Of a DNA stretch of 64,000 nucleotides, positions 26,477 through 34,823 are shown piece by piece. The notes below the pieces were generated by a model. It was given only the letters and a program-made list of their open reading frames with translations, did no database searches and was not told the origin of the DNA. Within the stretch, counting starts at the first letter, position 1. Each line of letters opens with the position of its first letter. Where the stretch lies: assembly GCF_003626655.1 (NCBI RefSeq), contig NZ_RBAN01000008.1:1-64000 (forward strand). The letters run 5' to 3'. This DNA comes from Micromonospora costi (GTDB lineage: Bacteria; Actinomycetota; Actinomycetes; Mycobacteriales; Micromonosporaceae). Made by a program: the position numbers and the translations under genes.

Positions 26477-28231
26477 ATGCACAGTGCGATGACCCCCGGT
26501 GCCAGAACCGTCCGCGCCTCGGTCCGCAAGGACCGTCGGCGCCCCGTCTCGCCCCAGCTCGCGCTCTTCGAGTGCCCGCTGCCGCCCGCTCCGCCGGGCA
26601 CCTACCCGACCACCGTCTACCGGCTCGACGTGCCTCCCACGCCCGAGGGGCTGATGACCGCGCTCAACGACGACTACCTTCGCGAGCACGGCTTCGAGCC
26701 GAGCGCCATCGAGGTCGTGGGTGTGCCGGCGGTCCTGGTGCACGGCAGCGTGGCGCGCCCACGGGCCGAGTGGTGCGACGTGCTGGCCGGGCTCGTCGGC
26801 CGGGACATTGACCTGGGCTACAGCAACGGCGGCGGGGCGCTGCTCCTCGCCGTCGACGAGCGCGCGTACGTCCTGGCGTACGGCACCCTCGGCCGCTTCC
26901 TGGTCGTGCGGGAGAAGTTCGACCCCACCTTCGGGGTGTCCTTCGCCGTGCGCGCCCTGCTGCCGAGCGAGATCCGCCAGGTCCGCCGGCGGATGGTCGG
27001 CGCGAGCGGACGCGTGGACCGCAGCCTGGTGCCGGGCGGTCAGCCCATCTGGAAGTACGGCATCGACAAGTGGGGCGAGATCGTCGGCCAGGTGTGCGGC
27101 CGTACGGACAACCCGAACCTGACCGCGTGCCGCCGCACCGGCAAGCCGGTGAAGGTCGACGGCGGCGAGGCTCTGCACCTGCCCCTCAGCGTGGACCCCG
27201 ACGGACTGCTGGCTGACCTTCGCGAGATCGACCGGGTGTGCCGGCAGGAGTCGCCCCTGGCCGATCTGGAGTTCATCACGCAGATCCGCCCGGTGCCGGC
27301 GAACGACCCTCGCCTGCCGGATCTCGACGACGAGCTCGACCAGCGGCTGGGTCTGACCGACCCGGAGAACCTCGCGCTCGCCGTGCCCGGCGACCTCGTC
27401 GGCGACATCGAGCACGTCGCCTCGTACCGGATCTCCGTGCCGAAGTCCGGCCGCGCCGCGACCCGCACCACGGAGCTGGACCTGCCCACGATCCTCGCCC
27501 ACACCAACGGTGCGCTGGACGGTGACCGGTGGACCGGGCTCCGAACCGGGCGGGTCATCCTCTGCGCCGACGTGGCCGGCAAGGAGGCGATGACGTCGGC
27601 TCCGGTCTCCCGCTGGCTCACCGCGGAGGTGGCGGTCGACGACATGCACCTGTTGCTCCACGAGGACCGGTGGTACGAGATCGGCGACCGGCACCGCGAG
27701 TTCCTGCGCCAGGAGATCGCCCAGATCCTCGACCGGCCGTCCGACATCGTCCTGCCGCCGTGGACGAGCGATCTGTCAAACGAGAGCGCCTACAACCATG
27801 AGGTCGCCCAGCGGGATCCGCGCTTCGTCCTGCTCGACAAGAAGCTCCTTTACACGGCGCAGCACCCGCGCGGCATCGAGGCGTGCGACCTGCTCGGCCC
27901 CAACGGCGAGCTGATCCACGTCAAGCGGGCGTCAGGCAGCTCCCCGCTGAGCCACCTCTTCGCCCAGGGCGTCACCTCCGCCGAGGCCCTCCGCTACGAG
28001 GCCGACGCCCGCACCGCGTTCCTGGAGCTGGTGCGTCGGCAGGCCCGAGCGTCCGAGCTCACCGACGGCTTCCGGCCGCGCAAGGTCGTCTACGCGATCG
28101 CCCTCAAGTCCGGCCGGACGGTCACCGTCGACACGCTCTTCACCTTCGCCCAGGTCGCGCTCTACCAGGCGATGAAGACCCTGCGCATCGATGGCGTCGA
28201 CGTCGAGGTCGTCTCGATCCCGTCGGCCTGA
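26477..28231 (+). CDS. TIGR04141/DUF6119-family sporadically distributed protein
   Basis: 584 residues from the ATG at 26477, with AGGAG six bases upstream. The family is recognised from its overall pattern: an N-terminal half starting TTVYRLDV and a C-terminal half with LYTAQHPRGIEACDLLGPNG, ELIHVKR and PLSHLFAQG (about 455-495). The EACD...HVK spacing resembles a nuclease-like core. Members are scattered among bacteria and often lie near restriction or other defence genes; their biochemistry is not settled. Here it follows a lipoprotein gene and precedes membrane, RNase H-like and SMC-like genes on the same strand. Confidence 0.78.
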   Translation: MHSAMTPGARTVRASVRKDRRRPVSPQLALFECPLPPAPPGTYPTTVYRLDVPPTPEGLMTALNDDYLREHGFEPSAIEVVGVPAVLVHGSVARPRAEWCDVLAGLVGRDIDLGYSNGGGALLLAVDERAYVLAYGTLGRFLVVREKFDPTFGVSFAVRALLPSEIRQVRRRMVGASGRVDRSLVPGGQPIWKYGIDKWGEIVGQVCGRTDNPNLTACRRTGKPVKVDGGEALHLPLSVDPDGLLADLREIDRVCRQESPLADLEFITQIRPVPANDPRLPDLDDELDQRLGLTDPENLALAVPGDLVGDIEHVASYRISVPKSGRAATRTTELDLPTILAHTNGALDGDRWTGLRTGRVILCADVAGKEAMTSAPVSRWLTAEVAVDDMHLLLHEDRWYEIGDRHREFLRQEIAQILDRPSDIVLPPWTSDLSNESAYNHEVAQRDPRFVLLDKKLLYTAQHPRGIEACDLLGPNGELIHVKRASGSSPLSHLFAQGVTSAEALRYEADARTAFLELVRRQARASELTDGFRPRKVVYAIALKSGRTVTVDTLFTFAQVALYQAMKTLRIDGVDVEVVSIPSA

Positions 28232-28322
28232 CGCGCGATCCACCTCGTTCCCCCCACGCACAGCCATCCACCCGGTCCGCCGGGCCTGTTCCCCTGCCCA
28301 CCTTCACCGGAAGGAGAAAGCC

Positions 28323-28922
28323 ATGACCCAGCAACAGTTCCCGCCGCCGGACGGAGTGAAGCCCGACGCACCGGGGATCGAGAACCCCCAGCCCATCGGG
28401 ACCGGACGGAAGCCCCTCGGATGGATCGTCGGTGGCGGCGTCCTGGTGCTGCTGCTCTGCCTCGGCGCTGGCGGCGCTCTGCTGGCCACGACCGACGACG
28501 GGGAAACCGCGAAGCAGAGCAGGGCCGCCAGCCCGGCCACTCCCACCGCCCCCGTCGCGACCGCGGCGCCCACGACCGCCGTGGCTGCCCCGACGACCAC
28601 CGAGCCGGCTCCGCTCCCCGTCTACGCGACGCCCACGAAGAACGACTTCAAGCTGAAGGTGAAGATCCTCCGCAAGCAGTGCTTCGGCAGCGCGGGATGC
28701 AACGTCACCTATCGGATCGACGTGACGTACACCGGCGACGGCGACCTGGACCCGTCCAAGACGTACGAGGTGACCTACCAGGTGAAGGGCGCCGAGGACC
28801 CGATCATCAACACCTTCGAGGTGACCGGCGACTCTGCCTCGGTACAGGAAGAGGAGATGGCGAGCACCAAGCGCTCCGGCGACAAGCTGACCGCCGCCGT
28901 CACCGACGTCACCGAGTTCTGA
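28323..28922 (+). CDS. Membrane-anchored protein with extracellular domain
   Basis: 199 residues, ATG with GGAAGGAG upstream. A Pro-rich cytoplasmic head of about 38 residues precedes one membrane span (WIVGGGVLVLLLCLGAGGALL, with no Lys/Arg inside). Next comes a long Thr/Ala/Pro linker, and a C-terminal beta-rich domain from about 100 with a Cys pair (QCFGSAGCNVTYRIDVTY) likely to form a disulfide. This is the type of anchored domain common in Micromonospora/Streptomyces surface proteins. No family name recognised. Eleven bases separate it from the RNase H-like gene, so they are probably co-transcribed. Confidence 0.7.
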   Translation: MTQQQFPPPDGVKPDAPGIENPQPIGTGRKPLGWIVGGGVLVLLLCLGAGGALLATTDDGETAKQSRAASPATPTAPVATAAPTTAVAAPTTTEPAPLPVYATPTKNDFKLKVKILRKQCFGSAGCNVTYRIDVTYTGDGDLDPSKTYEVTYQVKGAEDPIINTFEVTGDSASVQEEEMASTKRSGDKLTAAVTDVTEF

Positions 28923-28933
28923 GAGGAGCGGTC

Positions 28934-29746
28934 ATGCGTCCCGACGAGTTCCATCGCACCCTGGAGTTGCTCCCCACTTCCCTGCACGACCGCGCCCTCG
29001 CCCTCCGCACCTACGTCAAGCCCCGGCGCTGCGAGCCCTGTACCTCGATCGGCGACGCCGTCCGGTTGGCGCTGACCGCCGCCCGTTACGACGAGTTCGG
29101 CGAGGCCGCGCAGCTGCTCGACACCGCCGAGCGGCTCGCCGCCCGCCACGACCTGGCCTGCCGGCCGAACAACGAGCTGCCGAGCCGTGGGCAGGTCCGC
29201 CGTTGGGCGACGACGTGCGGGCCGCTGATCGCCGCGACCGACGCCAGTTGGAAGGGCCGGGCCGGCGGCATCGGGTACGTGGCCAGTGATGGCCGGTACG
29301 GCGTGCGCAGTCGCCGTCCGGGGCGTACCGACCCGACGGGCTGCTCGCGGGTGCTGGTGAGCGAGCTGCGGGCGGTCGAGTTCCTGCTCACCGCGTACGA
29401 CACGCCGCCGCCCGGGATGACGGTGCTGGTGGACTGTCTTCCGGCGGTGACCTACCTGCACCGCTGGCAGGGCGGCGACGTCGAGGCGATGCCGGCCGGC
29501 TACGACCTGCGCCCCCGGCACTCGGGGCTGAAGCCCACCCTGGTCCGGCTCGCGGAGCTGGCCGCCGAGCGTCCGGACCTGACGTTCACGCACGTCAAGG
29601 CTCACGCCCACCACTGCCTGAACGAGGCCGCCGACAGCCTCGCGCACATGGCGCGCCGCCGGGTCGAGGAGACCTTCGACGTACGCCAGCGGGCGCACGA
29701 CCTGGTCGAGGCGTTCCTGCGCGACTTGCACGCGCTGGCGGCCTGA
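28934..29746 (+). CDS. RNase H-fold protein with intact catalytic residues
   Basis: 270 residues, ATG with GAGAGGA upstream. The N-terminal ~95 residues are helical and of unknown role. From about 98 an RNase H-like domain begins: ATDASWKG (Asp103), SELRAVEF (Glu144), VLVDCLPAV (Asp167) and HVKAHAHHCLNEAADSLA (Asp234), the D-E-D-D set expected for an active RNase HI-type nuclease. The host's housekeeping RNase H would not normally sit in such a cassette. Cleavage of RNA in RNA:DNA hybrids is the family activity; the target here is unknown. Confidence 0.75.
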   Translation: MRPDEFHRTLELLPTSLHDRALALRTYVKPRRCEPCTSIGDAVRLALTAARYDEFGEAAQLLDTAERLAARHDLACRPNNELPSRGQVRRWATTCGPLIAATDASWKGRAGGIGYVASDGRYGVRSRRPGRTDPTGCSRVLVSELRAVEFLLTAYDTPPPGMTVLVDCLPAVTYLHRWQGGDVEAMPAGYDLRPRHSGLKPTLVRLAELAAERPDLTFTHVKAHAHHCLNEAADSLAHMARRRVEETFDVRQRAHDLVEAFLRDLHALAA

Positions 29747-29879
29747 CCGCCGGGCCAGCGCTCTGAGCCGAGCCGTCACGTCGAGCCCGGCCTGCAACTC
29801 ACGAGAAACCAGCGGACCGGCCACGCCGGCCCCGCCGGCACCGCACGCCCTCAACCGCCCACGTCAGCCGGAGGTCCTC

Positions 29880-32318
29880 ATGACCCGCACCGATCCCCTG
29901 GTCGAGCTGATCTTCAACCGGCTCGCCGACGACCACGTACCCGACAACACCGCCGAGGTCGTCCTCGCCGCGCTCACCGGCGAGACCGACCTGGCCGCCG
30001 CGCTCGATGGCGACTCGACCAGCCTGGCCCCGGTCACGCCGGTCGCCGCCGAGCCGCCGGCGCAGATCTGGCTCTCCTCGATCACCGTGGCGGGTTTCCG
30101 CGGGGTCGGTCCGGAGCGCACCCTGCCGATCGGCCCGGGTCCGGGGATCACGCTGGTGGTCGGGCGCAACGGGTCGGGCAAGTCGAGCTTCGCGGAGGCC
30201 GTCGAGCTGGCGCTGACCGGCGACAGCGCCCGGTGGGCGGACCGCACCAGCGTCTGGCGTACGGGGTGGCGCAACCTGCACACCCCGGACCCGTGCTGGA
30301 TCGACGTGCAGCTGCGCGTCGACGGCGTGGCCAGGCCGGTGGCGGTGTCCCGGTCGTGGCCGCTCGGGGCGGGGCTCGCCGACGCGGAGGTGACGGTCAC
30401 CAGCGAACGGGGGCGGCACGCGGACCTGGCCGAGCTGGGGCTGGCACGTCCACTGGCCCTGTACCGGCCGTTCCTGACCGCCGCCGAGCTGGGCCGGCTC
30501 ACCGCCGGCACGCAGAGCCAGCTCTTCGACGCGATCTCCGCGATCCTCGGCCTGGAGGCGATCACCGACGCCGACCAGCGGCTGATGGCCGCTGCCCGGC
30601 CCGTCGAGGCGGCCATCAAGGAGGTACGCGCGCAGCGAACCGCCCTCGCCGAACGCCTGGCCGAAGTGGACGACGACCGGGCTCGGCGGGCGGCCGCGCT
30701 GCTGAAGGGGCGTGGCCTGGTGGCTCTGGCGGCGCTGACCGCGATCCTCGACGAACCGGACGAGGTCACCGCCGACGGGCCGCTGCTGCTGTGCCGGGCG
30801 CTGGTCGAGCTGCCCGTGCCCGCGCCCGAGCAGGTGGCGGGCCTGGCCGCCCGGCTCGCCGACGCCACGGCGGCGGCGAGCCGGCACGACGGTGGGCGGT
30901 CGCGGGCGGCGCTGCGCAGCGCGGAGTTGCTGCGTCTGGCCATCGAGCACCACGAGGACACCGGCGACGGATCCTGCCCGGTCTGCTCCGCGGGCATGCT
31001 CGACGCCGATTGGCGTACGGCCGCGGCCGAGTCGCTGGTCCAGCTGCGGGACCGGAGCCTCGCCGCGCAGGCGGCGAACACCCGGCTGGACGCACTACTC
31101 AAGCAGGTGCGGCACTTCGTCGACGACCTGGCGGTGCCCGATGGTGACGCTCCGGGGGTGCCGGTCGATGCCCTGCGGCGGGCGGTGGCGGAGCTGCGGC
31201 GCGTACCGGGTGAGCCGGCGGAGTTGGCGGCGCACCTGACCGCCCGCTACCCGGCGGTCGTGGACGCGGCGCGGGCCGCCCGCGCGTACGCCGAAAAGAT
31301 CCTGCGGGAGCGCGGCACCGGCTGGCGGCAGGCGGCCGCGGAGCTGCGGGCCTGGGCGGACGCCGCCGCCCGGCTGCCGGAGCGGGAAGCGACGCTGGCG
31401 CGGCTGAAGGCCGCCCGGACATGGCTGAAGGCCACCGCTGCGGACCTGCGCAACGAGCGGCTGGCGCCGTTCGCGGAGCACTCGCAGCGGATCTGGGCGC
31501 AGCTACGGCAGGAGAGCAACGTCGAACTCGGCGCCATGAAGCTGGAGGGGAACAACACGCGGCGCCGGGTGGTCTTCCCGGTCAGCGTGGACGGCGCCGA
31601 CAACGGCACCGCGCTCGGGGTGATGAGCCAGGGCGAGATGCACGCCCTCGGCCTGGCGACGTTCCTGCCGCGCGGCTGCGCGCCGGAGAGCCCGTTCCGG
31701 TTCATCGTCGTCGACGACCCGGTGCAGAGCATGGACCCGGCGAAGGTGGACGGGCTCGCCCGGGTGCTCGCCGAGCTGGCCGAGCAGCGGCAGGTCGTGG
31801 TGTTCACCCACGACACCCGGCTGCCGGACGCGATCGGCCGCCTCGACCTGGGCAGGGCGCGGATCGTCGAGGTGACCCGGGCGGAACGGTCGGTGGTGAC
31901 GCTGCGCACCGCGTCGGACCCGGTGACCCGCTACCTGGACGACGCGTACGCGCTGGCCCGCAACGAGGAGATCACCGCCGAGGTACGCGGACCGGTGGTC
32001 GCGGAGCTGTGCCGCTCGGCGATCGAGGCCGCCTGCCACCGGGTGGTGTGGCGCACCCGGGTGGGCCGGGGTGTGCCGCACGCCGACATCGAGAAAGCGA
32101 TCGAGGACGCGTCCCGCCGGGTCGCCACGATCGTCGCCCTCGCCGTCTTCGACGACGCCGAGCGGGGCGGCGACGTCCTCGGCTGGCTCGGCCGCCGGCA
32201 CGGGACTCGGGCCGTGAACGCGTACAAGGCGTGTCGGGAAGGTGTTCACGGCGCGTACCTGGCGGACCTGCCCGGACTGGTCGCGGACGTCCGCTTCCTC
32301 GTGGGGGTGCTGTCGTGA
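29880..32318 (+). CDS. SMC/Rad50-like ATPase with zinc-hook CxxC
   Basis: 812 residues, ATG with GGAGG upstream. An extra N-terminal segment of about 60 residues precedes the ATPase head. Walker A GRNGSGKSS is at 95-103, a CPVC zinc-hook motif at 366-369 between helical arms, ABC signature MSQGEMHALGLA near 580, and Walker B VVDDPVQSMDP near 610. The D-loop and H-loop follow (VFTHD). The C-terminal ~170 residues are helical and unlike Rad50. The coiled coils are short for a Rad50. Relatives act in DNA-end handling and in antiphage systems as sensors paired with a nuclease. It overlaps the next gene by four bases (GTGA). Confidence 0.82.
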   Translation: MTRTDPLVELIFNRLADDHVPDNTAEVVLAALTGETDLAAALDGDSTSLAPVTPVAAEPPAQIWLSSITVAGFRGVGPERTLPIGPGPGITLVVGRNGSGKSSFAEAVELALTGDSARWADRTSVWRTGWRNLHTPDPCWIDVQLRVDGVARPVAVSRSWPLGAGLADAEVTVTSERGRHADLAELGLARPLALYRPFLTAAELGRLTAGTQSQLFDAISAILGLEAITDADQRLMAAARPVEAAIKEVRAQRTALAERLAEVDDDRARRAAALLKGRGLVALAALTAILDEPDEVTADGPLLLCRALVELPVPAPEQVAGLAARLADATAAASRHDGGRSRAALRSAELLRLAIEHHEDTGDGSCPVCSAGMLDADWRTAAAESLVQLRDRSLAAQAANTRLDALLKQVRHFVDDLAVPDGDAPGVPVDALRRAVAELRRVPGEPAELAAHLTARYPAVVDAARAARAYAEKILRERGTGWRQAAAELRAWADAAARLPEREATLARLKAARTWLKATAADLRNERLAPFAEHSQRIWAQLRQESNVELGAMKLEGNNTRRRVVFPVSVDGADNGTALGVMSQGEMHALGLATFLPRGCAPESPFRFIVVDDPVQSMDPAKVDGLARVLAELAEQRQVVVFTHDTRLPDAIGRLDLGRARIVEVTRAERSVVTLRTASDPVTRYLDDAYALARNEEITAEVRGPVVAELCRSAIEAACHRVVWRTRVGRGVPHADIEKAIEDASRRVATIVALAVFDDAERGGDVLGWLGRRHGTRAVNAYKACREGVHGAYLADLPGLVADVRFLVGVLS

Positions 32319-32728
32319 CCGCGCCGGCGCCGGAGCGCTGCCTGGCGGCGGCCGATCAGCTGCTGCGCGGCGCCGGCCTTCTCGGCGCCGTCGCGGTGAC
32401 CGCCGGTTGGTGGCCGCGGGCCTGTGCCTGCCTGATCCGGCTCGCCCTCGAAGGCGGGATCGACGCCTACTGGCGGCGGGTCAAGCCGCCCGTGGCCGCC
32501 TGCCGGCAGGGCCGCGCCAAGCAGCTGATGCTGCGGGGTCGGCTCGGCCCGGGCGCCGAGGTCGCGCGGCGGGTGGCGTTCGCCTGGGCGACGCTGTCCG
32601 CCGCCGCGCACCACCACTGTTACGAGCTGGCCCCGACGGCGGCGGAGCTGCGTCGCCTGCACACCGAGGTGAGCACCCTGCTCACCCGGCTGCAGGCCGG
32701 CGACGCCGACCCTTCCCGTCCGCATTGA
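32315..32728 (+). CDS. Small helical partner of the SMC-like ATPase
   Basis: 137 residues, GTG start in the overlap with the ATPase stop, so translation is coupled. Predicted mostly helical, basic in the middle (YWRRVKPPVAACRQGRAK), with a notable SAAAHHHCYELAPTAAELRRL segment near the end. I do not recognise a family; the histidines do not fit a canonical HEPN RxxxxH motif. Coupled expression suggests a subunit or effector acting with the ATPase. It is the last gene of the cassette. About 200 bases follow before the next gene, with no strong structure seen. Confidence 0.65.
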   Translation: MTAPAPERCLAAADQLLRGAGLLGAVAVTAGWWPRACACLIRLALEGGIDAYWRRVKPPVAACRQGRAKQLMLRGRLGPGAEVARRVAFAWATLSAAAHHHCYELAPTAAELRRLHTEVSTLLTRLQAGDADPSRPH

Positions 32729-32934
32729 TCGCTGCGATCGGTGTGCGTACGTCCGGCAGTGCCTGTCCGGGCCAGAGCCGAGGAAATGGGTGGTGACACG
32801 CCGCCGGGATGACGATCATGGCTACGTGCCGTCGCGTCCGAGGCGAGCTACCCTTCCAGCGCTCGCCTGAGCACCACGCCGCGGGCCGCGGTCCACCACC
32901 GTGACACCCGTGCACAGCCGGAGAGGCCTTCACG

Positions 32935-33237
32935 ATGAGCAAGCCCATCGATTACGACGCACCGCGCCGACCCGCAGTTGAGACCGAGGACGACAGCCTG
33001 GAGGAACTCAAGGCGCGCAGCACGGCACCGCAGTCGGCAGCGGTCGACGTCGACGAGGCCGAGGCTGCCGAGACCTTCGAGCTGCCCGGGGCGGACCTGT
33101 CCGGCGAGGAACTGACCGTGGCGGTCGTGCCGATGCAGTCGGACGAGTTCCGATGCTCGCGCTGCTACCTGGTGCACCACCGCAGCCAGCTCGCCGCACA
33201 GCTCGACGGCCAGGAGGTCTGCCGGGAGTGCTCCTGA
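32935..33237 (+). CDS. DUF4193 zinc-ribbon-like protein
   Basis: 100 residues, ATG with GGAGAGG upstream. The acidic N-terminal two thirds end in CSRCYLVHHRSQLA...CRECS, a four-cysteine knuckle. Length, acidic head and this tail match the actinobacterial DUF4193 family, which is widely conserved and of unknown function. It lies outside the defence cassette and may mark the return to core genome. Confidence 0.8.
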   Translation: MSKPIDYDAPRRPAVETEDDSLEELKARSTAPQSAAVDVDEAEAAETFELPGADLSGEELTVAVVPMQSDEFRCSRCYLVHHRSQLAAQLDGQEVCRECS

Positions 33238-33246
33238 CAGCGGCTG

Positions 33247-33465
33247 TCAGGCCACCACTTCCCGCCACTCCGGGCGACCACCCAGCCATGCGCCGGCGAG
33301 GATCTCGGCAGAGGCCCGACTCGGACAGGGGTGCAGCTTCGACCGGCCCGCGGTGCCGCCGGCCTGCGCCTCGACCTCCCACCGCTGGCCGTCGGTGCGG
33401 ATGTAGACGTCGCGGCGCCCCCGCGGGCTCCGGTCCCCGTTCCACCAGTGACGCTCAATTCTCAC
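33247..33465 (-). CDS. Small hypothetical protein
   Basis: 72 residues from a GTG at 33465, with possible GTG extension to 33483. It contains IERHWWNGDRSPRGRRDVYI and RWEVEAQAGG, then an Ala/Trp-rich C-terminus. The composition looks like real protein; the frame upstream of this point does not. Its stop is nine bases from the DUF4193 stop (convergent). No family recognised and the ribosome site is weak. Confidence 0.45.
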   Translation of the reverse strand: MRIERHWWNGDRSPRGRRDVYIRTDGQRWEVEAQAGGTAGRSKLHPCPSRASAEILAGAWLGGRPEWREVVA

Positions 33466-33517
33466 CTGCTGACCATATAGCACCGGCCGGCACGTCGAAC
33501 CATGATGATCTTGGAGG

Positions 33518-33643
33518 ATGGCGGCGTGGTCGGGATACATCGTCCACATCTTCCGCGGCCCGCCGACTGCATACGAAGTCGAGTTCTCCGACGCGGACGG
33601 CCGCACCGTCGCCCTGATCACCCTCGCTGCAGACCACGTGTGA
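33518..33643 (+). CDS. DUF4926-like mini-gene, possibly truncated
   Basis: A 41-residue frame contains YIVHIFRGPPTAYEVEFSDA and DGRTVALITLAADHV, which matches the second half of DUF4926-type proteins (VVH..., YEVEF, DGRTLALVTL). The usual N-terminal third is missing. The ATG has AGG touching it, so initiation is doubtful. Either a remnant or a gene whose 5' part was lost. Such small genes often accompany toxin-antitoxin or Uma2 genes. Confidence 0.4.
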   Translation: MAAWSGYIVHIFRGPPTAYEVEFSDADGRTVALITLAADHV

Positions 33644-33738
33644 TCAGACAGCGGTTCGGATTGGCGACACCTCCCGTAGTGCCGAACATCGGGCCGTCGT
33701 GACCGGAGGCTGCCCAACTGGGCCAGTAGGATGCACCC

Positions 33739-34293
33739 ATGAGCTCAGAGGCGGTCGGCAGGTACATGCCCCCGGTCGTGACGCTCGATGACCTCACCGC
33801 GATGATGGCTGCGGACGAACACCACCGGTACGAGATCAGCCCTGAGGGAGTCGTCTCGATCATGCCACCGCCGGGATACGCCCATGCGATCATCGCGACC
33901 CGGCTGATGGTATGGCTGGCCCAGGGCGGCATCCCCGCGGACCGCATCGCTCAGGCCGTCGGGCTGCGCATCCTGGGGCGTAACGGCGGCGTCGGCGGAC
34001 GCATCCCCGACCTCGTCGTCTGGAGCAAGCCTCAGTCCGACGGCGTGTGGCTACCGGTCGACGACGTCCTCCTCGTCGTCGAAATCGTCTCTCCTGGTTC
34101 CGAGGGCGTGGACACGGTGACCAAACGCAGCGAGTACGCCGCCGCCGGCATCCCGCAGTACTGGATGATCGAGCAGGACCCGGCGCAAACCGTGACCATG
34201 CACCACCTGGACGGCGACAAGTACGCCGTCCGCGCCACCATGCCGCTCGCCTGGGTCCTCAACACCGGTCTGGCGGAGCACGACCTCGGCTGA
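33739..34293 (+). CDS. Uma2/DUF820-family putative endonuclease
   Basis: 184 residues. The pattern is typical of Uma2 proteins, which have a PD-(D/E)XK-type fold: YEISPEGVVSIMPPPGYAHA, then GGRIPDLVVWSKP, then LLVVEIVSPGSEGVDTVTKR and YAAAGIPQYWMIE. Catalytic candidates are the Asp in RIPDLVV, the Glu in VVEIVS and the Lys in VTKR. The family is multi-copy in actinobacteria and cyanobacteria and its biological role is unclear. Confidence 0.85.
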   Translation: MSSEAVGRYMPPVVTLDDLTAMMAADEHHRYEISPEGVVSIMPPPGYAHAIIATRLMVWLAQGGIPADRIAQAVGLRILGRNGGVGGRIPDLVVWSKPQSDGVWLPVDDVLLVVEIVSPGSEGVDTVTKRSEYAAAGIPQYWMIEQDPAQTVTMHHLDGDKYAVRATMPLAWVLNTGLAEHDLG

Positions 34294-34402
34294 CCCGGGG
34301 CGGGCCGCGTCGCTCCCCCGTCGTCGCGCATCGACAACGGCTGTACTTACCCTTTGATCCTTCGATTGATCACGTCGCCGGAACAGATGGTGACGGCGTC
34401 CG

Positions 34403-34750
34403 ATGATCGCAGCGGCAGAGACCAGCTTCCAAGGCCTGCTCGAAGGCACGAAAGTCCCGGTCGCGGTGCTGAAGGCCGAAGGCGTCCTGTTCCATCAGTA
34501 CGGACAGGCTGACCAGACCAAGTGCACAGATCTCGACGAACTGGCGCGACTGACCGGACTTGCGCCCGACGAACTGCCCCGCGGCTGCCCAGGCCACGGC
34601 CCGGCGAGGGCAGCCCCGTGCCGACCGCTTCGCCGAGCAACTGAAAGTGCTGCAGCGGGAAGCCGTTCCCGAGGCCACGCTGGCGCTACTCGACCGGTGG
34701 ACGGAGATTGGCGGCACTCTCCGCTATGGCGTCGACGTCCTGCTTCCTCA
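34403..34750 (+). pseudogene. Decayed gene fragment
   Basis: Two protein-like stretches lie in different frames: AETSFQGLLEGTK...GLAPDELPRG from about 34403, and RADRFAEQLKVLQREA...LDRWTEIGGTLRYG ending near 34735. No single frame joins them. The opening 12 residues resemble the start of DUF262/GmrSD-type restriction proteins, but the rest does not, so that similarity is weak. It lies beside Uma2 and ends against a terminator hairpin. Probably a remnant of one or more genes. Confidence 0.35.
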
Positions 34751-34756
34751 CGGCCC

Positions 34757-34793
34757 CACCGGGGACACGTCGCTGGCGACGTGTCCCCCGGTG
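34757..34793. terminator. Strong hairpin downstream of the FrnE/DsbA gene
   Basis: CACCGGGGACACGTCG (34757-34772) pairs with 34777-34793 with one bulged base and a four-base loop. It lies 30 bases beyond the minus-strand stop at 34824 and also ends the decayed plus-strand fragment, so it can serve both sides. Confidence 0.6.
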
Positions 34794-34823
34794 CGTTCCG
34801 TCCGCGCGGTGCTGGGCGGAGTG

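Noticed and set aside
25828..32728. Assignment of the cassette to a named SMC-containing defence system such as Menshen or Septu
   Set aside because: I cannot confirm the gene content of those systems against these proteins from sequence alone.
32315..32728. HEPN ribonuclease call for the small ATPase partner
   Set aside because: The RxxxxH spacing is not present; the histidines are in a different arrangement.
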